DNA of 64,000 nucleotides from Streptomyces sp. HUAS CB01 (GCF_030406905.1 NZ_CP129137.1:7967501-8031500); one strand, 5' to 3'. Positions 33,489-42,465 are shown, counted from the stretch's first letter. A program made the numbers and translations. The notes: generated from the letters alone by a model not told the origin.

Positions 33489-34157
33489 TCACGGATGGAA
33501 CCGCCACCGGCCTTCGGAAACGACATCCACCTTGCCGTCCCTGACGCGAACGGCCGTCTCGTCGTCGATGAAGTAGATCGGGAAGTCCGCGCGCGCAACG
33601 ACGCGATCAGCCCAGGCGTCGTCCCGCTCGGGGAAATCCGGTGAGTACAGGTGAGGCTTGAGATACCAGTCGAAGAGGCCGAACGGCGGCTCCACGGACG
33701 TCGCGCCGAGTGCATGGAGGTCGGTGGTGTCCCCGATGACGTCGGCAGAGTGTCCCGTGAGATTACGGCTGAAGATCATTGAACCGGCGCTGACCCCCAC
33801 GTAGACCCGACTCTCCAGGGCCTCCAGGAAGCCGTCGGACAGGCCGTTGCCGGTGATGCTGCGCGCGAGGTGGTACTGGTTGCCGCCCTCAACGTAGATG
33901 ACGTCGGCGTTAAGCAGTCGGTCGAGGATCATCTGCCGGGGCAGGCCATTCAGCTCCAGCACGTCGAACTCCCGCCAGCCCAGCCCGTGCAGCCGGTTCA
34001 TGTCCGCGACGAACCATCCATGGTCCCCGGGCTCGGCGACTGATGCGGTGGGAACGAACACGACGTTCGCTGATCCGAACGGCCTACCCAGCATGTCCCG
34101 CAGCGCATCCCGCAGCGTCTCGTTACGGAGGCCACTCGCCGTCAACAGAAAGTTCAT
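33489..34157 (-). CDS. Peptidase S51 (dipeptidase E-like)
   Basis: From the ATG at 34157 the 222-residue protein is an S51 peptidase. It starts MNFLLTASGLRNETLRDALRDM, then has VVFVPTASVAEPGDHGWF and the oxyanion region DVIYVEGGNQYHLAR. The nucleophile elbow is VYVGVSAGSMIFSRNL. The late block ADFPIYFIDDETAVRVRDGKV completes the domain. The family cleaves Asp-X dipeptides (PepE) or cyanophycin dipeptides. It is a cytoplasmic single gene. No good Shine-Dalgarno precedes the ATG, and the frame is open a little further upstream. Confidence 0.85.
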   Translation of the reverse strand: MNFLLTASGLRNETLRDALRDMLGRPFGSANVVFVPTASVAEPGDHGWFVADMNRLHGLGWREFDVLELNGLPRQMILDRLLNADVIYVEGGNQYHLARSITGNGLSDGFLEALESRVYVGVSAGSMIFSRNLTGHSADVIGDTTDLHALGATSVEPPFGLFDWYLKPHLYSPDFPERDDAWADRVVARADFPIYFIDDETAVRVRDGKVDVVSEGRWRFHP

Positions 34158-34261
34158 CGGGGGAGCCAAGCACGACTCCAGTGCCCGCGCAACGAACGAG
34201 TCTCCCGATACCGTCATGGAATGCGGCATCAGGAAGTTGGTGAGCTCACTGTCGCAGCGCT

Positions 34262-34286
34262 GGACTCTCCCACCGGGGGAGAGTCC
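34262..34286 (+). promoter_or_regulatory. MerR-type promoter with dyad inside a long spacer
   Basis: GGACTCTCCC and GGGAGAGTCC form a perfect 10-bp inverted repeat around ACCGG. TGGACT (34261-34266) and CACCAT (34286-34291) can be read as -35 and -10 hexamers 19 bp apart, the over-long spacing typical of MerR-activated promoters. The transcript would then start at about the GTG at 34298, giving a leaderless message. Confidence 0.65.
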
Positions 34287-34297
34287 ACCATGATGGC

Positions 34298-35104
34298 GTG
34301 CAAGACGAACTCCTCACCATCGGGCGCTTCGCCCGGCTGTGCCGACTCAGCATCAAGCAGCTACGGCACTACGACGACATGGGGCTGCTGGCTCCCATCC
34401 GCGTGGACGCCGGCTCTGGCTACCGCTACTACGCACCCGCACAGGCCCGTGATGCCCTGACCATCGCCCTGCTGCGCGAAATGGATCTTCCCCTGGCCGT
34501 GATCGCCCAGGCCCTGCGTGCCGAGCCTGAGCGCATGGCACAGATCCTACGCGCCGAGCGGGATCGTCTTGCCGAGCGGATCAGCAGGGACCAGGCCCGG
34601 CTTCAGGTACTGGAGCGGCTGGCAGCGGACGGCCTGCCCGGCTATGAGGTGACGATGAACAGGGCGCCAGAGCGACGGCTGGCAGTGGTGCGAACGGTAT
34701 GCACTCCCGCGGAGATCGGAACCAGCGTCGAGAAGTGTGTAGGTCGACTGCTGCCCGTGCTCGGCAAGACGGGCATTGCGTGGGAGCCACCGCTGTGGGG
34801 GCTGTACCCGCTGGACCTCGAAGACCGGATGGAGATCGCCGTCGGAGCGCAGACCACGCAGGGGGAGGGCTCACCCGGCCTGGAATTCGAGGTGCTGCCC
34901 GGTGGGCTCGTTGCCGAGACCTTGCACGCCGGGCCCTACGCCCAACTGCCCTTGGCCTACAACGCGCTCTTCGCCGCCATCCACGAGCGCGGACTGCGCC
35001 CGCAAGCACCTGTACGCGAGGCCTATCTCGTCGGACCGGAAGAGGCACCACAAGAAGTGCTGATGACCCGACTGATCATCCCTGTCCAGGAGAGTACGGC
35101 ATGA
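34298..35104 (+). CDS. MerR family regulator with GyrI-like ligand domain
   Basis: The 268-residue protein has a MerR helix-turn-helix: LTIGRFARLCRLSIKQLRHYDDMGLLAPIRVDAGSGYRYYAPAQARDALTIALLREMDLPL, residues 5-65. A coiled coil (RMAQILRAERDRLAERISRDQARLQVLERL) follows. The C-terminal GyrI-like effector domain includes YEVTMNRAPERRLAVVRTVC and a late LEFEVLPGGLVAETLHAGPYAQLP. It resembles BltR/BmrR-type multidrug sensors. Its stop overlaps the next gene (ATGA), so the two are one operon under the dyad promoter upstream, probably self-activated. Confidence 0.9.
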   Translation: MQDELLTIGRFARLCRLSIKQLRHYDDMGLLAPIRVDAGSGYRYYAPAQARDALTIALLREMDLPLAVIAQALRAEPERMAQILRAERDRLAERISRDQARLQVLERLAADGLPGYEVTMNRAPERRLAVVRTVCTPAEIGTSVEKCVGRLLPVLGKTGIAWEPPLWGLYPLDLEDRMEIAVGAQTTQGEGSPGLEFEVLPGGLVAETLHAGPYAQLPLAYNALFAAIHERGLRPQAPVREAYLVGPEEAPQEVLMTRLIIPVQESTA

Positions 35105-36114
35105 CCACGGTGACAGACATCGACGCCCGCGGTACGCAGCACTGCGAGACGACAGCTCTGGGGGTGCTGCTGCGGCACCAGGGATTTGATCTGTCCGAGC
35201 CCATGCTCTTCGGTCTCGGCTCCGGTCTGTCGTTCATCTACTGGGACAGCAAGAACATGGGCTTCCCCTTCCTCGGAGGACGGGTCAAGCCTTTCGACAT
35301 CACCAGAAACCTGGCCCACAGGCTCAAGCTGGAGCTCCTGATCCAGGAGACCACATCACCGCGGAAGGCATGGGACAGCGTGGCGGCCGCTATTCGGGCC
35401 GACCATCCCGTCGGTCTACAGCTCGACAGCTACTACCTGGACTACTTCGGCTCGAGGATCCACTTCGGCGGCCACGTCGTGGCCATGTACGGCTACGACG
35501 ACCACAAGGCCTACCTGGTGGACACTGATCAGCAAGGGGGAGCGGTATCCACCAGCCTGACCAGTCTCGCGCAGGCCAGAGCAGCACGTGCCCCGATGGC
35601 CGCCAGGAACCGCTCTTTCACTCTCACCACACCGACGAACCCGCCCTCCCCGCACAGCCACATCATCCCCGCCATCACAGCCTGCGCCGACGCCTTCCTC
35701 CACCCGCCCATCGCCAACCTCGGCCACCGAGGCATCGAGAAGGCCGGCAAGCTGGTACCCACATGGTTCCAGCGCAGCGACGCCCCGCAGCGAGACCTGC
35801 CACAGGCTGCCCTCCTGATGGAGAAGGCCGGCACCGGCGGCGCCCTATTCCGCAACCTCTACCGCGACTTCCTCGCCGAATGCGCCGATCTGCTCGACAG
35901 CAGCCACCTACGCGTCGGCCTCACGCTGTACACCGAGGCGGCCACCCTGTGGACGGAAGTGGCAGGGCTGATCAAGAAGGCCGGCGAATCAGGCGAGACG
36001 CAACTTCTCCAGCAAGCCGGTACCATCCTTGGCGATCTTTCGCACATGGAGCGCGAGGCCATGCAAGCGCTGAGCTGCCTAGGACGCGAGGCAGGAAGCG
36101 CGCCCCAGCCCTAA
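35101..36114 (+). CDS. BtrH N-terminal domain/DUF4872-like protein
   Basis: The 337-residue protein has a BtrH-type N-terminal domain (QHCETTALGVLLRHQGFDLSEPMLFGLGSGLSFIYW). Its catalytic-like cysteine follows a histidine (HC at residues 13-14), and HPVGLQLDSYYLDYFGSRIHFGGHVVAMYGYDDHKAYLVDTDQQG resembles a cysteine-peptidase/acyltransferase core. The second half (from about residue 200) is helical like DUF4872. BtrH in butirosin biosynthesis moves an acyl chain from a carrier protein to an aminoglycoside. Here no carrier protein is near, and coupling to a MerR sensor suggests modification of a sensed compound. That is inference. Confidence 0.8.
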   Translation: MTTVTDIDARGTQHCETTALGVLLRHQGFDLSEPMLFGLGSGLSFIYWDSKNMGFPFLGGRVKPFDITRNLAHRLKLELLIQETTSPRKAWDSVAAAIRADHPVGLQLDSYYLDYFGSRIHFGGHVVAMYGYDDHKAYLVDTDQQGGAVSTSLTSLAQARAARAPMAARNRSFTLTTPTNPPSPHSHIIPAITACADAFLHPPIANLGHRGIEKAGKLVPTWFQRSDAPQRDLPQAALLMEKAGTGGALFRNLYRDFLAECADLLDSSHLRVGLTLYTEAATLWTEVAGLIKKAGESGETQLLQQAGTILGDLSHMEREAMQALSCLGREAGSAPQP

Positions 36115-36117
36115 TCC

Positions 36118-36410
36118 CACCGGCACCCGGACGCCGCCCCTGGGCATCGCGGCCCGCTACGTACCCGCCCGCACCTCCGGAGAAGTCGGCGGCGACTGGT
36201 ACGACTGCTTTCCCTCCCGGACGGCGCGACAGTCCCGATCATCGGAGACGTCACCGGCCACGACCTCCCCACCGCCGTGACGATGGGACCACGGAATGTG
36301 CTCCGCGCCGTCGTCTGCGACCGGTTCGAGCCACCCGCGACATCCTGCGCCGCCTTGATGCGATCACCCACACCCTCTACGGCGGTCACACCGCAACCTG
36401 CCTCTACCCC
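36118..36410 (+). pseudogene. SpoIIE-type PP2C phosphatase, frameshifted remnant
   Basis: Consecutive pieces in different frames spell a PP2C/SpoIIE phosphatase: LGIAARYVPARTSGEVGGDWYDCF, then LPDGATVPIIGDVTGHDLPTAVTMG, then DILRRLDAITHTLYGGHTATCLY. At least two frameshifts separate them, and both ends are missing. These domains normally follow PAS/GAF sensors in Streptomyces. Confidence 0.7.
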
Positions 36411-36469
36411 CACCAGCCCCGCTTCCCAGAAAGGGTGATGAGGGGCCGCGGATCGTGGTGGACTTGGGG

Positions 36470-36640
36470 CCCGCGCGCCCGGAGCTGGAGCGGTTCTTCT
36501 TCCTCGGCGATGACGACCGTCATCTGATCGCGCTGTGCCGTACGGACGCGCCCCGGCTGTACATGGCGGTGCAGGTCTGCAAGCTCCGCACGTCGGCCGG
36601 TTCTTGAGCGAGGACCCCCTGCGCACGCCTTCGGCCAGCC
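36470..36640 (+). pseudogene. Tn3-family transposase, N-terminal fragment
   Basis: ELERFFFLGDDDRHLIALCRTDAPRLYMAVQVCKLR, followed after a frameshift by GRFLSEDPL, matches the DUF4158 start of Tn3-type transposases. It begins directly after the PP2C remnant and ends after about 55 codons. Confidence 0.6.
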
Positions 36641-37126
36641 TCCGCCTCATCGATCGGTAGCACGGTCAGTGCACCGCTGACGGCGAGGATGCGCAGGAAC
36701 GTACGGCGGATCATCTCGTGGGGGTCGCCGGGCCTTGTGCCCCGCTTGGAGAGCTCCCGCGGCGCGAGGCGTTCAGGCTCAGCCGCACGTCCGTGAAGGC
36801 TGCCTCGGACCCGCTCAGAACGAACCGTACCGCCTCTCGACCTTGCTCCGGTCGCTCGAAGCCGGACGCGCTGGCGGTGTCATGGATGCCTTTGTCGCCT
36901 ACCGTGACATGAACGCGCATGTGCATTCGTTGGCGAGTGCGGAAGACGTGGCATCTGTGTCCCCTGCCTTACGCCTGGGGCGTGTTGAAGGCTGGGCAGC
37001 CGGGTTGTCCCTACGGTGCTCGTGATTCCTCGTCTCTGGAGACGTCATGAGAAGCCTGCGCCCTGTTGGCCTTGGGCCTCGTCGTCGTACCAACCCAGTC
37101 TGACCGCCCCGGGTTCCATAGAGATC
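36641..37126. other. Decayed stretch without an intact gene
   Basis: On the minus strand 36650-36714 reads IRRTFLRILAVSGALTVLP, like the middle of a Streptomyces regulator with a hydrophobic insert, but nothing coherent surrounds it. The rest carries no recognisable domain. Confidence 0.35.
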
Positions 37127-37265
37127 TCAGACTGTGGTTGTGACCTGGGGTTTCGTGAGTTCGGTGTAGTGGTTGGCTTCGTATTCGACGGGCGGAACGT
37201 GGCCTATCTCGCCGTTGAGTCTTCTGTGGTTGTACCAGTCAACCCACTCGGGGCGGCCAACTCGA
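37127..37265 (-). pseudogene. IS3-family transposase, C-terminal fragment
   Basis: About 45 codons read VELAAPEWVDWYNHRRLNGEIGHVPPVEYEANHYTELTKPQ and then stop at 37127. This is the conserved end of IS3-type OrfB proteins (DWYNxxRxH...PPxxxE). Nothing upstream of it belongs to the element. Confidence 0.78.
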
Positions 37266-37405
37266 CCTGGTCACCGTCGAAGTACCCGCGAGTTCCTCAG
37301 GACTACGCCGCCTGCGGGATTCGCCTGGCTGAGGTCCCAGGCCGGACGGCGGGTCGAACCGGCCTATTGACCTCGGCCCGAAGCACATCCGCAGGACGAC
37401 GATGC

Positions 37406-38020
37406 TCACTGGGTCAGCAAGGTGAACTCCATGGTGTCCCCGTCTCTGACAAGCGAGGAGTTTTCGCGTTTCATGGCCGTTACGGTCAGCCGCTGCCCCG
37501 CACGGACCACGGCCAGCATCAACGGTGACGTGAGCTCTTTGCTGAGGTGACCCACTTGTGCATCAGGTTCTTGTGTGCGGATGTCGAAGTCGATGAAATC
37601 TGGACTCTCTCCGACGAGCACAGTCAGCACACGAACGGATTCGTATCCTTCTTCGTGCTCAGAACCGGTGTACACGAGGGCCTCCGACTCGGACACGACA
37701 GCCAAGGGGGAGTCGGTCAGCACGGAAGCGACAGCTGCGAAGTCCGCGAGGTCGAACGCAAGCGTCCCGCCGCTAAGTTGATCACAATCGAGCCAGTCTC
37801 CCGTCGCCGCGCGGATGGAGTAGTACAACTCCTCAGCGAGGAAGCCGTCGTCACGCCGGTATACCACAAGGGCGAACCCGAGATTGCCGTCGATCCATAC
37901 ATCGGCGGCCGTGGGTCCCTTGGCGAGTCGAGCAGGCAGAGAGTTTCTGGCACCGTCGCCAGGCGGGTGCTTTCCTTCCCGGAGGGCTTCCCGGGCAACG
38001 TGGGCCATGGTTTGTCGCAT
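37406..38020 (-). CDS. Hypothetical protein of unknown function
   Basis: The 204-residue protein has no signal peptide or membrane segment. It contains WIDGNLGFALVVYRRDDGFLAEELYYSIRAATGDWLDCDQLSGGTL, a short hydrophobic FDLADFAAVASVLT, and a final beta-rich part ending in SLVRDGDTMEFTLLTQ. I do not recognise the family. AGGAG lies about 13 nt before the ATG at 38020 (10 nt before a GTG at 38023). Coding bias is good. A second hypothetical gene follows in the same direction upstream. Confidence 0.6.
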   Translation of the reverse strand: MRQTMAHVAREALREGKHPPGDGARNSLPARLAKGPTAADVWIDGNLGFALVVYRRDDGFLAEELYYSIRAATGDWLDCDQLSGGTLAFDLADFAAVASVLTDSPLAVVSESEALVYTGSEHEEGYESVRVLTVLVGESPDFIDFDIRTQEPDAQVGHLSKELTSPLMLAVVRAGQRLTVTAMKRENSSLVRDGDTMEFTLLTQ

Positions 38021-38146
38021 CACGAATCCACTGCTCCTCTGATGTTCGTGCGGCCAGATGCATGGTGTGGCGCGCCTCTCAGGGACGCGCCACACTGCGC
38101 TGTTTCCGAGGGACGAGGTCAGTCAACCCCCGTCACTGGTTGTCGA

Positions 38147-38497
38147 TCACCTGGCGATACAGGAGTAAGGCATGTCGGCCACGTAGCCGTTCCGGCCGAA
38201 CACACCGACCATTCCATACGACCAGACCCTGGTGCCGGGCTTCACCTGGACGGCTACGTGCACAGCCCAAGTGGTCTTTACCCGGTTGTACCAGTTGGCC
38301 TTGGCCTGCAGCTTGCGCATCTTGCCGCGGCGACCCGGCGGGGCACCGTGGACCTCGACGTAGCTGGCGTTCTTGGCCACGTAGCGGTTGAAGAAGCCCA
38401 TGACCTGTACGTTGACGTAGTAGCCGATGTACGGGTACCCGTTCTTCGCTGTTCCCGGGGCGGCATTGCCGGACAACGTGCCCCGCACAGACCGCAC
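38147..38497 (-). CDS. Hypothetical basic protein, probably 5'-truncated
   Basis: The 116-residue product is rich in tyrosine and basic residues (YPYIGYYVNVQVMGFFNRYVAKNASYVEVHG, then WYNRVKTTWAVHVAVQVKPGTRVWSYGMVG) and ends with a cysteine motif MPYSCIAR. It looks like the C-terminal part of a secreted beta-rich protein, but no signal peptide can be found in this frame. A lost 5' end or frameshift is likely. Family unknown. Confidence 0.4.
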   Translation of the reverse strand: MRSVRGTLSGNAAPGTAKNGYPYIGYYVNVQVMGFFNRYVAKNASYVEVHGAPPGRRGKMRKLQAKANWYNRVKTTWAVHVAVQVKPGTRVWSYGMVGVFGRNGYVADMPYSCIAR

Positions 38498-38649
38498 ACG
38501 TCACGACGCCCCTCAGACGTCTCGCCGGTGCCCGGCCCACCGTCACTCACCCTCCCTGTCTACCGGACCCCGGACGCACACGCCTCCCCGGCACCCGGGG
38601 GCCGCTGCCCCGCAGCGACCCCGCCGGGCCACGCCGACGTCGGGAACCC

Positions 38650-39059
38650 GCATGACCACCCTCGCCACCACCCCCAACATCACCATCCGCCCCGTGCGGA
38701 CCCCGTGGAGGATGCGGGTGAGAAGGCCGGGGCCGGCGTGGGTGGCGACGGCCGCGAAGATGGGATCCGGTGTCCCAGCGGGTGGTGGCCGGAGAGGCGC
38801 CGGTGCGGGCGGCGAGGTCCTCGACGAAGGCCCACCCGGTCAGCGGCTGGGTGGCGGGGATCTGCGCGGTGAGGGCGCGTGCGGCCTCCAGGGAGAGGCG
38901 GGCGGCCAAGTCGACACGTTCGTCGCCGGTCAGCTGTCGTCCCAATCCCGCGAGGGCGAGACGGACGGCTTCCTCGGCCTTCTCGCGGGTGGGGTACGCG
39001 CCCTCGTAGCGGACTCCGCCCGTGTCATCTGACGTTGGGATCGGCGGATGATACGGCAT
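38650..39059 (-). pseudogene. DUF2267-like protein, frameshifted
   Basis: From the ATG at 39059, YPTREKAEEAVRLALAGLGRQL leads into ERVDLAARLSLEAARALTAQIPATQPLTGWAFVEDLAARTGASPATTRWDTGS, a DUF2267 pattern. One extra C in the CCC near 38765 then changes frame. The continuation IFAAVATHAGPGLLTRIL is read in the other frame and the end is lost. Confidence 0.6.
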
Positions 39060-39464
39060 CAGAAGGAGTGCTCCGGCTGATGTGTACCGGCCCACATTTT
39101 TTCCTCACGCCTCCCTCACGGAAGTGAACCGTCGGAATCCGGCCGCACCTCAGGCCCCGAGTGCCTTGTGCCGCCCGGGGCGGAAGCGGGTCGGAGGAGT
39201 GGCCCAGTGGCGTACTCCCTGCTGGTGCCGCATTCGGAATGAAGTGCTCCGCGTTACTGGCGAGTTGCCCGATGCTTCCCGCAAGTCGGCTTTCAGTCAA
39301 AAATTGGCCTCAAGGTGGGCTTTGAATGGCGATATCAGCGAGTGATGGCACAGGAGCTATCAATTCCACTTTGACTACCCCTGGGTGATCTCCAAGACTG
39401 CGCCCCGACCACGGCACGCGATCGGGAACCGCGTGCGGGACCTGACAGGGGGACCGAAAACAGC
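39060..39464. other. Intergenic region before the secreted-protein cluster
   Basis: No gene is visible in these 400 bases. The stretch 39260-39370 is clearly lower in GC than its surroundings (AAAAATTGGCC, AATTCCACTTTGACT) and is a likely promoter region for the gene at 39465. GGGGGA precedes that start. Confidence 0.45.
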
Positions 39465-41045
39465 ATGAAGAAGAGCAACCCGAACTCCGCCCGTGTGCGG
39501 AGAGCCGTCACTCGCGGACTGGTGACCGCCACGGCGCTCGCCTCCGTGACGGCCGTGGCCGCGCCGCAGGCCGCCATCGCCGCCCCGCCGGCTGCCCCGG
39601 CCGCCGCGGCCGGCATCGGCACCACCGACACGCAGCGGGTCGACGCCGCCGCCGTGGTGCGCCTGGACCCGAGCCCGGACGTCCTGCTGCTCAGCGACCA
39701 CGACTTCATCCACGCCCTCTGGCAGAAGGCCCGCGACGGCGGGGACACCTTCGACGCGGTGCGGCAGGCCGCCGAGGCCGCCATGATGAGCGAATCGGCC
39801 GACGACCACGTGCAGTTCATCGTCACCGGCATCCACGAGGCGTACGCCGTCGACAAGCAGCGCGAGAAGGACAAGGCCGACGCCGAGCGCGCCGCCCGGC
39901 TCGCCAAGTCCCAGGCGCTGATCGCCCTCGGCATCCCCAACAGCCCCGACCTGCTCGACCTGAGCGACGACAACTTCATCCGCGCCGTGATGCGTCACGA
40001 GGCCGCCGGGCCCGAGGTCCGCTCCGCCGCCGCGACGGCCCTCGCCGGGGACCCGGCCCGCTGGCAGGAGTTCATCGCCAACGGGGCCCGCGAGGCCCAC
40101 CAGCGCGACATCGCCAACGAGCTGAAGGAGCTGGAGGAGAAGGACCGCGCGGAGGCCGAGCGCCGCAAGGAGCTCGCCGCCCGCACCAACGCGGCCGCCC
40201 TCTTCCGTATCACGCCCTCCGAGGCCATGCTCGCCCTCAGCGACGACAACTTCATCCGCGAACTGTTGCGTGTCGCCCCGGCCGACGCCAAGGGCAGCGA
40301 GCTCTACGCGGCGGCGCAGCGCGCCGTCCTCAGTCCCGACCCGGCCGTGTGGAAGCAGTACATCCACACCGGTGCCGAAGAGGCGTACAAGAAGGACGAC
40401 GAGGCGCGCCGCAAGCAGATCGCCGACGCCAACCGCCGGCTCGCGCTCCAGGTCCAGGCCGCCGCCGAGAAGACCGGCGTCAACCCCCACCTGGTCGCCA
40501 CCGCCAAGAAGGCCCTGGCCGGCACCGACGAGGACGTCGCCACCTTCCTCAAGGCCGACAGTCAGTACCGGGCCAAGCGCCAGTCGTTCCAGCCGGCGAG
40601 CGGCAAGCCGGCCGGCTTCTACGTCCGCCAGTCCGCGCCCGACGCCGGGGAGGCGTTCCTGGCCCCCCTGTCCACCGCGTCCAAGCAGACCGACCGTGAG
40701 GACGGCACCTGGGTGGTCGTCCCCGCCCTCGACGGCAAGCCGGGCTGCTACTCCTTCGAGTCCTCCCGCAAGGCGGGCCACTACCTCGCCCACAAGGACC
40801 TCCGGGTCCGGATGGCCGCGAGCGACAACAGCACGCAGTTCCGCAAGGACGCCACCTGGTGCGCCAAGAAGGGCCTGAGCGGCTCCGGCACCTCCTTCGA
40901 GTCGTCCGCCCAGCCCGGCCGCTACCTGCGCGAGTACTACGGCGACCTGTACGTCGCCAACAAGACCGCCAAGAACCGCTTCGACGTCGAGAAGGACTTC
41001 GCCCAGGACGCGTCCTGGAAGATCGTCACCCCGCTCGCGCGCTGA
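39465..41045 (+). CDS. Secreted ALF-repeat protein with AbfB carbohydrate-binding domain
   Basis: The 526-residue preprotein has a signal peptide (RGLVTATALASVTAVAAPQAAIAAPP). Three ALF-type repeats of about 85 residues follow, each built as LLxLSDDNFIRxxxR, a helix with AAxxALxGDPxxWQEFIxxGxxEA, and a charged linker helix. The third repeat is followed by a half repeat near residue 340. The last 150 residues are an AbfB-type beta-trefoil (CYSFESSRKAGHYLAHKDLRVRM, then FRKDATWCAKKGLSG, FESSAQPGRYLREYYGDLYV). AbfB domains bind arabinose-containing glycans. The protein has no catalytic domain, so a surface adhesin or structural role is likelier than hydrolysis. Confidence 0.85.
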   Translation: MKKSNPNSARVRRAVTRGLVTATALASVTAVAAPQAAIAAPPAAPAAAAGIGTTDTQRVDAAAVVRLDPSPDVLLLSDHDFIHALWQKARDGGDTFDAVRQAAEAAMMSESADDHVQFIVTGIHEAYAVDKQREKDKADAERAARLAKSQALIALGIPNSPDLLDLSDDNFIRAVMRHEAAGPEVRSAAATALAGDPARWQEFIANGAREAHQRDIANELKELEEKDRAEAERRKELAARTNAAALFRITPSEAMLALSDDNFIRELLRVAPADAKGSELYAAAQRAVLSPDPAVWKQYIHTGAEEAYKKDDEARRKQIADANRRLALQVQAAAEKTGVNPHLVATAKKALAGTDEDVATFLKADSQYRAKRQSFQPASGKPAGFYVRQSAPDAGEAFLAPLSTASKQTDREDGTWVVVPALDGKPGCYSFESSRKAGHYLAHKDLRVRMAASDNSTQFRKDATWCAKKGLSGSGTSFESSAQPGRYLREYYGDLYVANKTAKNRFDVEKDFAQDASWKIVTPLAR

Positions 41046-41047
41046 CC

Positions 41048-41075
41048 GCGCGGGCGGTGACCACCCCGCCCGCGC
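41048..41075 (+). terminator. Hairpin between the AbfB and first ricin-domain genes
   Basis: GCGCGGGCGG pairs with CCGCCCGCGC around an 8-nt loop, starting 3 nt after the stop codon. Confidence 0.65.
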
Positions 41076-41111
41076 CCTCTCCCTTCAGACTTGAGAAGAA
41101 CGGAAGCATCC

Positions 41112-41744
41112 ATGTCCCGGATCGCCCGATCCGCCCTGGCCGTCGCGGCCGGTGTTGCCGCGCTCGCCGGCACCGTGACCGTCGCCGTCGCCGACGAGAC
41201 GCGCCCCGAGCCGACCCCCGCCCCCACCGCCGTGGCCACGTCCGCAGTGGACGCCGCCGACGCCCGCGCCGCCGCGGTCGCGGCCTCGGCGCCCTCGGCT
41301 GTCCAGCTCAGGGCCGTGCACAGCGACAAGTGCCTCACCACTCCCAACGCCAGCCTCCGCAACGGCGTCAACAGCGTCCAGTCGGCCTGCGTCGCGGACG
41401 CCGAGAACCAGCGCATCGACCTGGTGCCCACCGGCGCCGGCACCTTCGAGCTGCGCTTCGGGCACAGCGGCAAGTGCCTCGACGCGGAGGGCGCCGGCAC
41501 CAAGAGCGGCACGGCCGTCCAGCAGTGGTGGTGCGTCGGAGCGCAGAACCAGCGCTGGCGCATGGTGATGGTCGACATCACCAAGGAGGCGTACGAACTG
41601 CGGCCCGCCCACGCCCCCCTCACCTCGAACCTCTGCGTGGACATCGAGTCAGCGAGCAAGACGGACGGCGCCTTCGCCCGGCTGTGGGCCTGCAACGGCA
41701 CGCCCGCCCAGCAGTGGCGCATCCACCCGGTCACGGCCGCCTGA
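41112..41744 (+). CDS. Secreted ricin-type beta-trefoil lectin protein (first copy)
   Basis: The 210-residue preprotein starts MSRIARSALAVAAGVAALAGTVTVAVAD, a clear signal peptide. A threonine/alanine-rich linker and one ricin B trefoil follow. The three lobes are visible by their repeated ends: VQLRAVHSDKCLTTPNASLRNG, FELRFGHSGKCLDAEGAGTKSGTAVQQWWC and LCVDIESASKTDGAFARLWACNGTPAQQWR (QxW). No enzyme domain is attached. Carbohydrate binding is expected. It is closely related in layout to the next gene, suggesting duplication. Confidence 0.88.
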   Translation: MSRIARSALAVAAGVAALAGTVTVAVADETRPEPTPAPTAVATSAVDAADARAAAVAASAPSAVQLRAVHSDKCLTTPNASLRNGVNSVQSACVADAENQRIDLVPTGAGTFELRFGHSGKCLDAEGAGTKSGTAVQQWWCVGAQNQRWRMVMVDITKEAYELRPAHAPLTSNLCVDIESASKTDGAFARLWACNGTPAQQWRIHPVTAA

Positions 41745-41776
41745 GCCCCGTACCCGCGAGAGAAACGGAACTCCCC

Positions 41777-42391
41777 ATGTCTCGGACCATCCGGGCCCTC
41801 CTGACCGCGGGGGCGGCCGTCGCCGTCCTCGCCGGCACGGCCACCGCCGTCCAGGCCGACGAAGACCCCACCAGGGCCACCGCCTCGGACGCCGCCGACG
41901 CGGCCCGCCAGGCCGCGGCCGCCGCCGCGGAGGCCGTCGCCCGTGCCCAGGTGCCGCAGCAGGCCGTCACCTTCACCGCAGCCCACAGCGGCAAGTGCCT
42001 CAAGACCGAGGGCGGCAGGACCACGGACGGCATCAACGTCCAGCAGTACGCCTGCAACGGCACCGACTCCCAGAAGTGGAACGCCGTCGCCACCCGCGGC
42101 GGAACCTTCGAGCTCCGCAACGCCAAGAGCGGCAAGTGCCTGGAGATCCAGGGGAAGAGCGTCAAGACCGGCGCGGCGGTCCAGCAGTTCGCCTGCGGCC
42201 AGGGGGACCACCAGCGCTGGCGGATGATCCTGGTCGACCCGGTGCGCAAGATGTACGAGCTCCAGCCCGCGCATGCCGAGGGAATGTGCGTCGACGTGCC
42301 CGGCCAGAAGCAGGACAACGGCATCGACGCCCAGCTCTACAGCTGCAACCGCACCCTCGCCCAGCTGTGGCAGGTCCGGCCGGTCGCGTGA
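41777..42391 (+). CDS. Secreted ricin-type beta-trefoil lectin protein (second copy)
   Basis: The 204-residue preprotein begins MSRTIRALLTAGAAVAVLAGTATAVQAD. It shares the layout of the upstream gene: an alanine-rich linker, then a ricin trefoil with lobes VTFTAAHSGKCLKTEGGRTTDGINVQQYAC, FELRNAKSGKCLEIQGKSVKTGAAVQQFAC and MCVDVPGQKQDNGIDAQLYSCNRTLAQLWQ. All three cysteine pairs and QxW-like ends are kept. 32 nt separate it from the upstream copy, so the two may share a message. A lectin role at the cell surface is inferred. Confidence 0.88.
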   Translation: MSRTIRALLTAGAAVAVLAGTATAVQADEDPTRATASDAADAARQAAAAAAEAVARAQVPQQAVTFTAAHSGKCLKTEGGRTTDGINVQQYACNGTDSQKWNAVATRGGTFELRNAKSGKCLEIQGKSVKTGAAVQQFACGQGDHQRWRMILVDPVRKMYELQPAHAEGMCVDVPGQKQDNGIDAQLYSCNRTLAQLWQVRPVA

Positions 42392-42437
42392 ACCGGCCGG
42401 ACGGGCGCGCACGGGCGCGCCCGTCGACCACCGCGAA

Positions 42438-42465
42438 GGGCGGGGCCGTGCGCACGGCCCCGCCC
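42438..42465 (+). terminator. Hairpin after the second ricin-domain gene
   Basis: GGGCGGGGCCGTGC is followed directly by its exact inverted copy GCACGGCCCCGCCC, forming a long GC stem. Confidence 0.75.

Noticed and set aside
36520..36714. Minus-strand ORF beginning IRRTFLRILAVSGAL, possibly a signal peptide
   Set aside because: Its 3' part is antisense to the Tn3 fragment and no mature domain follows. I treat it as debris, not a gene.
39375..40793. Minus-strand ORF of 472 residues opposite the AbfB/ALF gene
   Set aside because: It has Gly/Val/Leu-rich composition typical of the complement of Ala/Asp/Glu-rich coding sequence.
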